Source: Sorghum bicolor (lineage: Eukaryota; Streptophyta; Magnoliopsida; Poales; Poaceae). From it: a stretch of DNA of 64,000 nucleotides. A model generated the notes under the pieces. It did not search any database. It was not told the origin of the DNA and saw only the letters and a program-made list of their open reading frames with translations. Positions 1 through 12,195 of the stretch are shown piece after piece. The stretch covers positions 3,421,935 to 3,485,934 of the forward strand of contig NC_012876.2 in NCBI RefSeq assembly GCF_000003195.3, written 5' to 3'. The stretch's first letter is position 1. Every line of letters starts with the position of its first letter. The translations under genes were made by a program, and so were the position numbers.

Positions 1-895
1 GAACTCACCTGGGGCCAAGATTGGAACCGACAGAGTCCGACTCGGGCTTACGACGGCAAGGGGCGGACGGTGGCTCTGCAAGGAGTTCGGCGAGGGTTAG
101 CCGTGCACAGAAAGCACGAAATCGCGAGCAAAGAGTCTCGGCGACTTCGCAACGGAGAAAAGAGGCTCGGCAAGGGGCTCACGGAGGCAGAGGCGCTATG
201 AACCGAGACTTCACCTTCGGCGGCGATCTCGATCCTATTCGGCGACGGCAGCAGCTCGGCTAGGGTTCGAGTCCGTGCCAAAACTGGGGTTGGGGGGGGG
301 TTCGGCGAGGCCAAGGCCACTATTTAAGAGGGTCATGGCTTGCGGGGCAAGCCAAACACGGCGAATCCGCGCGGCGGGTTCGATCTCACGGTGGAGTCCG
401 GCTCCATCACGAGGTGGAAGAAGGCCCTGACAGGTGGGCCCCACCTGTCTGTGACCTAGAAGCACGGGACCCGCTTGTCGGTGGAAGAAGAGAGGGGAGA
501 AAAGCGCTGGCGCTGGGCTGTTGCGCAGTGGGCCGGAAGCTGGGCCGCGGTCCACTTGGGCCAGAGAGAAGAAGAAGGAGGGGAAAAAAAGTTCTAGGCC
601 TTCGGGCCGATTTCCAGGGAGAGGAAGGAGAAAAATAAATCTCTCTTTTTATTTATTCAAAACCTCTTTCAAATTTAATTTAAAATCTGTTTGAAATATA
701 TTTTTGAACCTTAGTCAAAATCACTCATTACAATAAATCAAATGCAAGGACATGCGTGCTCAAACAAGTTGCTAACTCCTATAGTAAATTTTAATTCAAA
801 GAAAAATATTATTTTTCCTATATTTCATGGGCACAAAAATACACAAGTTAACAATTTATCCTATTTTGGAAAATTGCAAATTTTGAGGTGTTACA
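1..895 (-). mobile_element. 3' LTR (partial) of a Ty3/gypsy-type retrotransposon
   Basis: This stretch repeats at 6834-7728 with a constant offset of 6833 bases. By eye I found one substitution (c at about 396, g at about 7229) and no indel. It ends in TGTTACA, so on the minus strand the LTR starts with TGTAACACC. A polypurine tract lies just inside it, which makes it the 3' LTR of a minus-strand element. The rest of this LTR and its target duplication lie left of the window. Reading frames in this GC-rich part recur identically in the other LTR and are not genes. Confidence 0.9.
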
Positions 896-896
896 A

Positions 897-914
897 TTCT
901 ACCCCCCTTAAAAT
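897..914 (-). other. Polypurine tract of the gypsy element
   Basis: On the minus strand the sequence reads TTTTAAGGGGGGTAGAAT and directly abuts the LTR start TGTAACA at 895. This is the expected plus-strand priming site, and it fixes the element's orientation. Confidence 0.85.
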
Positions 915-924
915 GAATCTCGTC

Positions 925-1560
925 CTCGAGATTCGGTTGGTGCTTACTCAAACCACTGCGGATATACTTTTCTTAGATCCTCTTCTCTTTTACAAATAGC
1001 CTCCTCTTCGGTGCACTGATTCCACTGGACTTTGTACATCCTGACAATCCAACTTCCGGTAACCCTTTTCTGTTGTTTCCAAAATTTCTTACCAGGCACT
1101 CTTGTATGTGAAATCCAATTTAACAGTCAATTCTTCTAATGACATCTGCTCTTATAACACACACAAGTACTTCCTAAGTTGAGGCACATGGAAGACATCA
1201 TACACTCCTTCTGAACTTTCAGGTAGCTCTGTTTGGTAAGCCACTTCGTTCCATATTTCTTACATCTTGAAAGGCCCGACATACCTTGGTGCTAACTTTC
1301 CTTTCACACTTCTCTTATGTGCCACTTCCCAAAATCACATAGTTTTCCACTCCAAAATTAATTCTCTTCTAAGGTGTCAACATAACTCTTATGTCGAGAC
1401 TGTGCCACCCTTAGATTATCTCCGATCACTCTCACTTGCTGTTCTGCATCACTTAGAACTTCTAGCCCAAACACTTGTGTTCTCCCATTTGATTTCAAAT
1501 CAACAGGGTTCTACACTTACATCCATATACACTCTCAAAAGGCTCCCACTGAAAGCTCTA
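925..1560 (-). pseudogene. Decayed gypsy integrase C-terminus (pol remnant)
   Basis: Translating the minus strand across stops and frame changes gives recognisable pieces of a plant chromovirus-type integrase tail. In order they are MAPFE.VYG.KCRTPL, then ..NLRVAQSRHKSYVD, then GKLAPRYVGPF, then YDVFHVPQLRKYL, then RGRDSF just before the polypurine tract. These are well-known conserved strings at the end of Ty3/gypsy pol. Many in-frame stops interrupt them, so the frame cannot make a protein. The order and position next to the PPT agree with the element's orientation. Everything upstream in pol (protease, RT, RNase H, integrase core) appears deleted. Confidence 0.75.
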
Positions 1561-3957
1561 ACCGTTGTTCTAAGAAAACTTCGCATACGGTAAACTCTTT
1601 GTACCATACTGCAATACACCAGCTCACAACATATCTTCTAAGTAATCTTTGTAGTTCCTGTGGTTCCCAAATGAGTAATTTGTAATGCTCATTTGGCAGT
1701 GCTAGTGACATCACTCCAGTTCAACACATCAACTCCTCAAACCTTGGTGTTATTTGAACTCCTCTAGCACACTCTTTATGCTCTGACGCAAAGGCTTTTT
1801 TTTCTCCTTCAAGTGATAGCATTTTTTTTCCAGTCATAACTCTTGATTCACTCAAATCCATCAATGATGTGACCAGCTCAAATCCATTTTCCTAAAGATG
1901 CCCTCTAGATACTTACATTCTACGCAGATATCACTCCTACATTCAAGGGGATAATATCTCCACGATCCACTATGGATACCTCCACATTACATGTCAGTTA
2001 ATCCAACCCACTTAGTTGACTTACGCGCAAGCCATTACTTTTCTTGTGTAGAGCACATCTAAAGTCTTGCTAGGATAAAAGAACTCTATTTATCAATCTT
2101 TATAACACTTTCCATGAACCACTGATAGAATCTTATCATTCCAAGTCAATCTGTTATTTACTCTTATGTTAAGATCACATTGGCCCCAGCAAAACTATGA
2201 TAGCCTCTTGCCATATCTATAAAACTCTAAGTCTCCTTCACTTTCCTTTGGTGGTTTCCAACTCTTGCATCTTTAACTTTCTTAAGTCCATCATTAAAGA
2301 TGATGTCTCCTGGATGAGAACTTCCATTAACCAGAACATACTGGTCATGCTCTCTTTAGCAATGAAGTCTTTTGAGTCTCCGTAGAATCAATAGTAGATG
2401 TAGCATATCCACTTCCTAAGTTGTCAAGTGACCAATTTCACTAACTTGTGCCAGAGTAGATGACTATAATCATGGGATATCTCCAGAGACAACCTCTCAC
2501 TTCCTGGTAAATTGAAAGGGCATTAATCTATCATATCAAGGTACTACCCCCCTTAAGATGAGATGGGTCGGGGGACAGTTTGGACTAGCTCTCACATTCC
2601 GTCTTAGCTGCTACACATCATATAGTATTTTAATTCATTGTATCAAGTCTCTTGATCCGGAGTGGGTTTCATCACTCAGTCCCATCTATTGGTACCTCTA
2701 TCAGAGTTGAATTGCTTTGCTCTTACATCCCATGTATAACTTTGTAGACTTTGGTGTCACCTGATTCTCACAAGCACCACTTCCAAGCTTTGAGTATCGG
2801 CAATGACCTATATCTCCATCCATATTAGCACACTTCAATGGAACCATTTCTTGCATCAAAAACCAAATTTACCAAACACTTGAGGTCCTTATCGATGATC
2901 CAACATTAACCAATTCTTCTCCTTGTAACTCCTTTGATAAGACTACCCCCCTTAGAATAGGTAACTAGGGGTTTAAATGGGTAGTTTGGTCCATGTTTCA
3001 AGTGGGCTTCAGATCTTCTAATACCGAAGAGAAACTCATGTGCACTGATATGTACAAGTAGTCTGAATCCCTCACGATACGAAAACACCAGCACAGTAAA
3101 ATATAAATAACTCCTTTTCTGTTAATCCAATAAGGTCTTAGCCTATACCGTTAGAAACCTTATCAAATTCCCTACAACTTTCATATAGAAGGCTTCCTTA
3201 GTTTTTGTCATTAAACCTAGGTAAAACAGCCATACATGATATCTATCCCGACAATGTCTCAGCATCGGTGCAGCAACTTGCAATCTCGAGTTACTTAGAT
3301 CATATGGGAACGAGCCTTACATGGTTGAAAAGCTTATGAAGTCCTCCACAACTTCTGTATATCACACTTTTCCAGATTCTGATGCTAAGTTGGCTGAAAA
3401 GTAGGAACTAACTAGAACTGTCCAGATTTTGAACTGTGCAGCAACAGCAACTTATAGATGTCATAACTCAAGTTCTATTAATCCGATAAAGTTGCAGCTT
3501 GCATCGTTGGAAAGCTTATCAAATGACCTACAACTTTACTATAGAACCTTTTCCCAAATTCCGGAGTTTCCCAAAACAGTAGGCAACTGAAACTGGTCCT
3601 GATTCCTGACAGCTCAACTATACCATCTTGTGATTTTCGTAATTCCCAAATCACAACAGCTATGGGGGTGATTCTTGCGGTCAGAGAAGGATCTTGAAGT
3701 CTACTATTACCCATAATTTTCACATGATTTTATGGTCCTCCAAGATTAGGGATTTGAACTGAAGAAGATAAGTTGCTCCTAAAAGATAGGACAGAGAAAC
3801 AAGAGAAACTAAAACCCAACTATTTATTTCATTAACCCTTATACCTTAGGCCTGTAAACTAGATGAAATTGTGGAGAAACCCACAAGATCATTGCACTCA
3901 TTACAAAAATCCAACTCAATCATAAGCACTAAGACAAAACAACCAAACATTAAAGAT

Positions 3958-4455
3958 TCACAAAGCACACATACAGACTAGACTCAACTTTTTCTTACTA
4001 ACGTTTATTACAAAAGGGGACTTCCTACTTCTTAAACACGGTGTGACTGCAGCGGCATCCAGGGTAGCATCAGATATGCTAGCATGCTTACTGAGACGGT
4101 CACTGAGAGACGAATGAATGGATTCCACCATGCGTGAACCAGTAAACTCATTCCACCTTGTGATGTGTGCTTCTGTGCTCCAGTGGCTCTTATACTTAGG
4201 ATGAGCCCACTTAGTGCACTTATACTCCACCTTGGCTTGCTGTTCAGGATAATGGTCTTGTAGTATACGCACAAGCCGAGGGTGAAAGAAATCTTCCCCA
4301 CTAAAGGATGTGGTAAAGTACTCCTTTCGCCAACCAATATGTCTTGATGGGACAGGGCGAGCTTCCTCATATTCTGGTTCCGTTAAGCCATAAATACCCC
4401 GAGTTAAGCATGGTCTTCCAGAGTTGCTGCGAGCAATCTTCTCGTTATGAATCAT
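3958..4455 (-). CDS. Unrecognised 165-aa ORF after the primer-binding site
   Basis: This open frame starts with ATG about 180 bases inside the 5' LTR, where gag would start in a complete gypsy element. I do not recognise a gag capsid domain or a CCHC knuckle in it. Visible features are a tryptophan- and histidine-rich middle part (residues about 40-100, with KWAHPKYKSHW and ITRWNEF) and a basic, lysine-rich C-terminus. It may be a diverged gag remnant, a captured exon, or chance. No function is assigned. It is much longer than other minus-strand frames in the element interior. Confidence 0.35.
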   Translation of the reverse strand: MIHNEKIARSNSGRPCLTRGIYGLTEPEYEEARPVPSRHIGWRKEYFTTSFSGEDFFHPRLVRILQDHYPEQQAKVEYKCTKWAHPKYKSHWSTEAHITRWNEFTGSRMVESIHSSLSDRLSKHASISDATLDAAAVTPCLRSRKSPFVINVSKKKLSLVCMCAL

Positions 4456-4634
4456 CTATGGAATTAGACCAAGAGGGAGTTAGAATAGAAGCAATACTTT
4501 TAGAATAGAATTAGATGATGGAAGAATAAGAATTTTAGCAAATAGCAAGGGTGAGATAGTAAGCATGAATGTAGTGAAGCAAAGATGACTAAAACGACCA
4601 TTACTAACTAGGCTTGCGTCCTACAGTCAGCATT

Positions 4635-4646
4635 GCTCTGATACCA
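4635..4646 (-). other. Primer-binding site, tRNA-iMet type
   Basis: The minus strand reads TGGTATCAGAGC, the standard plant retrotransposon site complementary to the 3' end of initiator tRNA-Met. It lies three bases inside the LTR end at 4650. It shows that the right-hand LTR is the 5' LTR. Confidence 0.93.
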
Positions 4647-4649
4647 CTT

Positions 4650-7600
4650 TGTAGCACCCGGTTTTAAGAACAAAACCAGATACACACCATATGTGAGCCC
4701 AGGAAGTCAAATCTCACATATAGCTACAAGTAAGGGGTAATATCAATAGTCAATGCTTATATATAACGAACTTAGTATAAAAGATATAACCTTAGTCAGC
4801 AAACAGCGGAAAGACACTCCGTTCTTCAGGCGAAAGCTCCAAATCCACAGGGACAACTGACTGGTTGAGCACAAGCCTAAACTCTTCTCCAAACTTGCAA
4901 GCTGGTACCCATCCGGGATTTTTATCCAAATAAAATGTAAAGGCAAGCGTAAGTACATCTCGTACTCAGCAAGAATAACATAGGGTTCATGAGGCTCGAA
5001 GGCTAGACACTGGTTTAACTGCATGTAGCTTTTAGTTGTCACAATTTTAGCATTTGAGTAGCATCAAGTTGTCAAGTCCCATAGTAAACTCATGATCAGG
5101 TAAAATGAATAAAGAATAGCATAAACAACATATAAACAATAATAACTTTTAATGAATTGCCATTAGTGTTCATTTATTCTGTATTGGTCCAAGGCCGCTC
5201 GTGACCGTGAGCACGGCTGATATATCAGTTTTACACTCTGCAGAGGTTGTACACTTTCACTGTGAGTCGTGATTTACCCTTTCGCCCGAGGTAGCTAATC
5301 TCTTAACCCCCTTCCTAGGGAGGCCGGCAGGGTTCACTATGAAGCCTTTCAAAGGTTCGTCTAACAAGTTAGGGCCGCTAGGTTTCGTTAGTCAGTCTGT
5401 GTGACTCACCCGCAGGAATCCACAGTCTGCTATCCCCCACTTGCACCACAAGGGTAACCACTAACAAGCTAGAAAAGGTCCTCATACTGAGCTGAAGCCA
5501 GAGCCATGTAGCCCTCACAGTTGTACTGTATGTCCCGGATGGTCAGATACAGATAAGTCCTTATGGAGAGAAACTAGAGCACCATAAGATAGCCCAATGC
5601 TCTAGCCCACTTTTTCCAACGTTGCTAAAAAGTCATCTTTTAATGTTTATTGCATAATTCTTTAGTCAAATTACAAGATCATGGTTTAGTGGAGCACTAG
5701 CATAAGCTACCCAATGCATAACCATAGGTGACAAGGTATAAGATCAATACTAGGAAATCCTTATCAAGGGGACACATGCAATATGAATTAAGTGATTAAA
5801 GTTATTAGGAAACAAGGATGATCCCATGTTATACTTGCCTTGATCACACTGGTCCTGCTGATCCTGCTCGTAGAAGTACTCTTGCTCACCCACGAACTGC
5901 TCACCGCCTATTCGTAACCACCACATCAACAGCAATCATCCAAAGGCAATCATACAAAGCAAAACAAACCTATAATTAGAACAATACACCAACAGTAGCA
6001 AATAAAGATAAAAAGTTTATAAAACGAATCTACATCGCTCTACGATCACACAGACGTAAAGATCACGAAAATCGGAGTTATAACGAAGAAGTTATGATTT
6101 TCCTAAGATTTCCTTTAAATAAATAATAGATTAAATCTAGATTCAGATTTAAAAATTTGGAAGCATGTATAACAGAGCTACTAATCTATAGATTACGCAA
6201 AAACGAATCTAACGAAATTTGAACGGATCAAAACGGAGTTAAAACGAAGAATATATGAATTTTCTAAGATTTTCTTTAGAAAAACAATTAATTAAATAAG
6301 ATCACGAAAATAAAAAGTTTCAAACTTGTAAAACAGTGAGACTAACATGTAGATCTTTTGAATACAAAACCAACGCAATTTGAACGAGTCAAAACGGAGT
6401 TAAAACGAATATTTTATGAGCAAAAGAAAGTCAGTGGCAAACTTGTAATTTTCTGAAAACGTATTTTGAATAAACCAGCACGGAGTACGTTTTTAAACTG
6501 TGAAAACGTATTTTGAATTCAACCGATCGGAATACGTAATCCAATTGAGAAAACGTATTTTGAGAAAGGCGCTTGCACCGCGGGTTAAGACTTTAAAAAC
6601 TAGGGGGGCTCTTTTGCAAAAATCGCGGCCGAAGGGGTATCCTTCATCTGGGGCCGTTGCATCGCGAGTGAATGGCCAAGATTAGATCGGGGGTGGGGGA
6701 TGGGAGGCAGCCGGCCGGAGTTGGAGGTGCCGGCGGTGGCGCCATGGCCGAACATGGCCGGAGCTCGCGGTTTGCGCGATTTAGGGCACGAGAGACTAAA
6801 CCGAAAGCACCAGAACGCGGAGGAGCTCGGTGTGAACTCACCTGGGGCCAAGATTGGAACCGACAGAGTCCGACTCGGGCTTACGACGGCAAGGGGCGGA
6901 CGGTGGCTCTGCAAGGAGTTCGGCGAGGGTTAGCCGTGCACAGAAAGCACGAAATCGCGAGCAAAGAGTCTCGGCGACTTCGCAACGGAGAAAAGAGGCT
7001 CGGCAAGGGGCTCACGGAGGCAGAGGCGCTATGAACCGAGACTTCACCTTCGGCGGCGATCTCGATCCTATTCGGCGACGGCAGCAGCTCGGCTAGGGTT
7101 CGAGTCCGTGCCAAAACTGGGGTTGGGGGGGGGTTCGGCGAGGCCAAGGCCACTATTTAAGAGGGTCATGGCTTGCGGGGCAAGCCAAACACGGCGAATC
7201 CGCGCGGCGGGTTCGATCTCACGGTGGAGTCGGGCTCCATCACGAGGTGGAAGAAGGCCCTGACAGGTGGGCCCCACCTGTCTGTGACCTAGAAGCACGG
7301 GACCCGCTTGTCGGTGGAAGAAGAGAGGGGAGAAAAGCGCTGGCGCTGGGCTGTTGCGCAGTGGGCCGGAAGCTGGGCCGCGGTCCACTTGGGCCAGAGA
7401 GAAGAAGAAGGAGGGGAAAAAAAGTTCTAGGCCTTCGGGCCGATTTCCAGGGAGAGGAAGGAGAAAAATAAATCTCTCTTTTTATTTATTCAAAACCTCT
7501 TTCAAATTTAATTTAAAATCTGTTTGAAATATATTTTTGAACCTTAGTCAAAATCACTCATTACAATAAATCAAATGCAAGGACATGCGTGCTCAAACAA

Positions 7601-7728
7601 GTTGCTAACTCCTATAGTAAATTTTAATTCAAAGAAAAATATTATTTTTCCTATATTTCATGGGCACAAAAATACACAAGTTAACAATTTATCCTATTTT
7701 GGAAAATTGCAAATTTTGAGGTGTTACA
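4650..7728 (-). mobile_element. 5' LTR of the gypsy retrotransposon (complete, 3079 bp)
   Basis: The LTR is bounded by TG at 4650 and CA at 7728 on the plus strand. The primer-binding site abuts one end and CACTA sequence abuts the other. Its interior has a moderately AT-rich half (4650-6600) and a GC-rich half (6600-7300). Short repeats occur inside: the motif GAAAACGTATTTTGA appears at about 6455, 6500 and 6549, and AAAACGGAGTTAAAACGAA-like units lie between 6050 and 6410. Frames in the GC-rich half are probably chance. The target-site copy on this side starts at 7729; its partner is outside the window. Confidence 0.9.
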
Positions 7729-8108
7729 CCCCTTTAACACCGGTTGGTAATACCAACCAACCGGTGTTAAAGGGTCCTGCCAGGGCTACCATGTTGCAGG
7801 ACCCTTTAACACCGGTTTCTTTTTTTTTGGTTTACTTCTTCGGTTCTGTTTATTGTTTATATATAATATATAATAATAGGTTTTTTCAATACATGTTTTG
7901 CTGATACAATAATATATTTATATTACACGCATATTAAGCATATATAAATGAAAATTATAGGCTTAGCGGAATAATTAAGCTTTGCCTATAATAAAATGAA
8001 TAGACCACATCAAAAATTAAATAGATATGTAAAAAGCTTTATATATATATAGTTTTATATGTACAAAATTCGTAACACATATATACATAGAGTTTTTTCT
8101 CCCAATGT

Positions 8109-11100
8109 CTACAAACGATACAAATGATCATCGTTGTTTGGAATAAGAATTTCGTTGTCGTTGAAGTGAAACTCGCCGTTTGGATTGATCACTTGGTCGC
8201 GGAGAAATCCTGCTATCGTCTCTTGGATAGCTTTGATTCGGTCTTGTTGTAGGACCTTTTCCCTCAGCCATTCCGTCTTTAATTTGAAATAAATAAAAAA
8301 GTATTAGTTATCTAAGTTATTCAATATAATTCAGGAGATAATGAAAAGAGACAAGTAACGTACTCTGAGCGTCTCTTTGGGTGTTTGCAAGTAACGTACT
8401 CTGAGCGTCTCTTTGGGTGTTTGATTGACTTGTGCCATCATGAATTTGCACACGTAATATGCACATAGATTGTTCCCCCCTTCTTGTCTTAAACACCACT
8501 GTACGATATATATATAAAAATATTCACGACCACGACAATAAGAATGCTAAAAGTTAGCGAAAGTTTGTTAGCTAGTAGAACTTACTTGTGGATGTATTAT
8601 GTTAAGCGGCGCTTTACATCCACTGAGATGTTCACGGTCAATGAATCTTTCCCAAACCCTATACACAGCCATTGTGGATCGTGAACTAATAATTACAGAG
8701 TCATATTATGATATTTTTGTAGCTGAGATTGACATTACGTACCTTTGAATAATGTTTACCATTTGTTGATAATTTTCTTGTGGTTTTCTCATTGAGTCAA
8801 AGATTATCAACCGGTTCTTGGGAATTTCAATGACCATGAGTATCCAGTGAAAGCTGTTTACACACACATATATATAGTCAGTCCTATAATGTAAAATAAA
8901 ATATGCATGCACTTAATAACTATATAACTCACTCGAAGTTGAAGGGGAAGAGTATTTTTTGTTTTTCTTTTTGGTTCACAAAGAACCTCATAAGATTGGT
9001 GCAGACTTCTATCTCATGATCTGCTGTCCACACTGCTTGCGGAGCCTTGAAAACAATATAAGGGTTAACGAACCCAATACTATTGTCATTTCTCATTCTG
9101 AGCTCTCTCATTTGGTGCCTGCATATATACATACAAATCCTAAGTGTGTAAGGATTATATACATGTAATTAAAGAAGTTAGAAGTATAATAAAAAGAAAA
9201 AAATACTTACAGACAAAAGCAGCTGACAAGAGATTTGTCAAGAGCGTCGAGGTGGCATAATTGGTGCAATTCTTCGAACTGCACGTATATGAGGTCATCT
9301 CCACGGAAGTAGTGATGTTGTCTAATACGAACAGAAATCCAATTCTCTCCCCTTTTAGACGCCTCAATGCAAGATTTGTTTATTGCAAACATTTGTGTGC
9401 CGAGCTCGTGTAAACGCTTAGGGTCGAATAGACTCCTGCCCGGTTCATATCTTGCCCTCCATTGATCAACTACCTCGGCTTTTTCAAATGTTTGGCATCC
9501 AAGAATGGCGGCAATTTCTTCTATATTTAAACCGCTCTGTCCAAAGTAACGCTCAAGCGAGTCTAGCTCAGACAACGCTAAAGATTTCTTTGGCATCAAG
9601 TCTTCATTTGAGCCGTATTGATTTGGCACAATCAAAGGGGGCACCGGTTTTGATACTTCTCCGAGCTGTGGGACCCCCTTTCCCACTCTCTTCTTAGTAG
9701 GCTGTGAAGACTTGACCAGAGACCGCTCATAGTCCGAAAGTGCTGGTTTTTTCTGAGCTTCGCGTTGCTTCTTTTGATGGTCCGCCACCTTCTGCCTCAG
9801 TTCCGATGGCTTCACATAAAAAGACGGCTTTTCTGGGTTAAGACGTTTTTTCCTATCCTCCTTTATTTTATCAAAAAATTGTTGGACCTCAGCTTTGGAT
9901 GTAGCAATTACCTCCTCTTCACTCTTTTCGTAAGGTAATTTTTCTGGCGTCTTAGCTCTCTTTGCTGAGGTAGCCTTCTTTGGAGGTGGGACCGATGACT
10001 TCGGTCCTTCTTGGGCGGACCGCTTCTTACTACCTCGCTTTGGAGGCGAGGGGACCGACCGTGCACTCTTTGGAGAGGGCGGTGCAGGCGGTGGAGGTGG
10101 TGGGGCGGATCTTTTTGGCGTTGGAGAACGCGGTGGAGGAGTTGGAGACCTCGGTGGAGGAGTTGGAGACCTCGATGGAGGAGGTGGAGACCGTGGTGGA
10201 GGCGGTGGCGGGGTCGGTGTGGCCACCGCAGGTGTTGGAGGAGATCCAGCATTGTCACCGCCCGCAGCACTATGATGCGCTGGGGAGAGAACTGGACTTA
10301 GGTTCGAGGAGTCCCTGCAAAGAAAATAATTACAAGTTTTGTGAGCAAAATTTTTTTAAATTCAATACATAATAAATAATATAAGAAGTAAAATCACACA
10401 CAAACCTATGCTGAGGAATAATTATGAAGCGCTTGCGCCAACAAATAAATGCCTTCTCAGCTTCACCTAAGGTCTTCTCTCCGTCTCCCCCTTCTATGTC
10501 TAGTGGCACATTGCCACAACCTTTCTCAACCCTATCAACCGAGACGCTAGCATATCCACCAGGTACTGGTCGATTATGGATTCTTGGAGTTCTCGTTCGG
10601 TCGATAGGGTTGACAACAACGATAGTCACCTTTTTGGTGGCATTCCCATCTGGTACATGCAGCTCACAGGTAGTAAAAGCCTCTGTGACATCATCCACGG
10701 GGAAGTGTAGCTTCGTGTCATCCTGAATGGTTGGTACTTCCGTGGATGCGCAGCTGCTTTTCAACTGGCCTGGGGAGCTAACATTGACCTCAGGCTGTGA
10801 CGTACCTTGCCCTTTCGTCATTTGACTAAGTGCTGCTTGCACTTGCCTTTGAATCTCTGCCTACATCTATTCTTCACGAGCTTTCTCGCGCTCTTGTGAC
10901 TGCAGAACAAAAGCTTCCAGGCGGCAGATCCGCTCTGCCTCCTCATCCTTCTTTCTCTGGCGGCTTCTGTAGGTATCTTGATCGGCTTGGAATGATTGCA
11001 GCCACGGAACTGCCCCATAGCCTCTCGTACGCCCACCGTGCTCCGGATTTTCAAGCGCATAGGTGAGTTCATCCTTCTCCCTGTTAGGCCTGAACTCACC

Positions 11101-12143
11101 AGACTGAACCGCCTCTCGTGCACGGACTAGTCTCTCTGCTGCTCTAGAGATTTCTTGGCCCCAAACTAGCGCCCCGGTGTTTGGGTCCACGCTTCCCCCA
11201 TGACCGTAGAACCAATGCTTGGAGCGCTCGCTCCAATTCTTTGCTATTGTCTCGGGTGTGACCCCCCTAGCAAGCATCTCTTGTTCCATTCGGTCCCACT
11301 TGGGAACAGCACTCTTATAACCACCTGATCCCATATGATGGTGGTATGTCTTTTTACTGGCATTCTCCTTGTTTCTATTGGCTCGTTCCTCGCCCTCTTC
11401 TGATGTTTTGTACTGCACAAAGTCATCCCAGAAGGCCCTCAGCTTTACATATTGCTTGAGGTTGAAATTTGGAGTCTCGTTTTTCTTGACATATTTATTG
11501 TACAAAGACTTCTTCCAATTCTGGAAGAGTACTGCCATCTTCTTCATAGTCCAGTCATAAATTCGCACCTTTAACTCTTCATCGTTGGTGTCGAAGGTGA
11601 AAACGTCTGTGACGGCTTTCCAAACTAACTCCTTGTCACGATCAGAGACAAAACTGATCTCAGGAGCACCTCGCTTCTCTCTCCATTCACGAGCACTGAT
11701 CGGTATTTGATCTCTCACAAGATATCCACAGTGACTAACATATTTATTTGCATGCTCACCAAGTGGTCTGCCTGTAGCTATCTCAAACTCAGAGATTACA
11801 TAGCGGCCCTCCAACGGCTTCTTTGGCCCTCGTGGAGGTACGCTTCTCCCCGTAGAGGTCGATCCAGAAGGCTACACGTAGATATAGGAACAAAAATACT
11901 AAATTAATAACTAAGTAAGTCTAAAACCTAATGTAAGAGATGCATTAATTATATATATTTACATTTACATACCTCGCCAGTAGGATGGCCCTCTTGTTGC
12001 TCAGTAGGATGGCCCTCTTATTGCTCAGTAGGATTGCCTTGCATGATATCGTGGTAATCAATAAAGTACTGACTACCGTCGTCGATTATATTTTGAATGG
12101 CATCTTCCATATATTCAGGATCATCATGAGCGCGGTCAGCCAT
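8109..12143 (-). pseudogene. CACTA TNPA-like protein with C-terminal Ulp1-like protease (copy A)
   Basis: Exons on the minus strand, inferred from GT-AG sites and comparison with copy B, are 12143-11973, 11871-10406, 10314-9211, 9118-8933, 8853-8743, 8658-8586, 8498 to a duplicated donor near 8388-8423, and 8276-8109. In order the protein has an acidic start (MADRAHDDPEY), a region like the plant Ptta/En/Spm transposase family (PF03004-like, about 11800-11200), a basic coiled region, a Pro-Ser-rich linker (about 10230-10020) and a Ulp1/C48-like cysteine protease domain. The protease set is visible: His in FHW, Asp in IIFDSM, Gln in RQEGG and Cys in NNLC. Three in-frame stops (12020-12018 TAA, 10869-10867 TAG, 10863-10861 TAG) mark it as broken. 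The third exon is intact, unlike in copy B. It likely bound transposon ends or processed a partner; that is inference from the family. Confidence 0.75.
8352..8423 (-). repeat. 36-bp tandem duplication across an exon/intron border
   Basis: The unit 8352-8387 is repeated exactly at 8388-8423. Each unit contains the end of the penultimate exon and its GTACGT splice donor, so copy A has two identical donors 36 bases apart. Copy B has one unit only (around 21610-21640). Confidence 0.9.
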
Positions 12144-12156
12144 TTCTATGTCTGCA

Positions 12157-12195
<39 letters not shown>

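Larger units (their letters stand above)
896..4649 (-). mobile_element. Internal region of non-autonomous gypsy retrotransposon
   Basis: The 3.75 kb between the LTRs runs from the primer-binding site at its right end to the polypurine tract at its left end. It has no open gag, protease, reverse transcriptase or RNase H frame. About 925-1560 holds a decayed integrase C-terminus, and 3958-4455 holds an unrecognised frame. The stretch 1560-3950 has no readable coding sequence that I can identify. The arrangement (long LTRs, short non-coding interior, conserved ends) is that of a deletion derivative mobilised in trans, like LARD-type elements; that comparison is inference. Confidence 0.85.
7729..12143 (-). 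mobile_element. CACTA (En/Spm-type) transposon copy A, partial
   Basis: This segment is a near-identical inverted copy of about 17515-22290 in copy B. It holds palindromic subterminal units with the core TTAACACCGGTTGG at 7730-7820, then a complete TNPA/Ulp1-type gene on the minus strand. The gypsy element cuts its left end at 7728, so its terminal CACTA motif must lie beyond that element, outside the window. To the right it lacks a TNP2 transposase and I found no CACTA terminus, so it is either 5'-deleted or rearranged. Confidence 0.8.
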
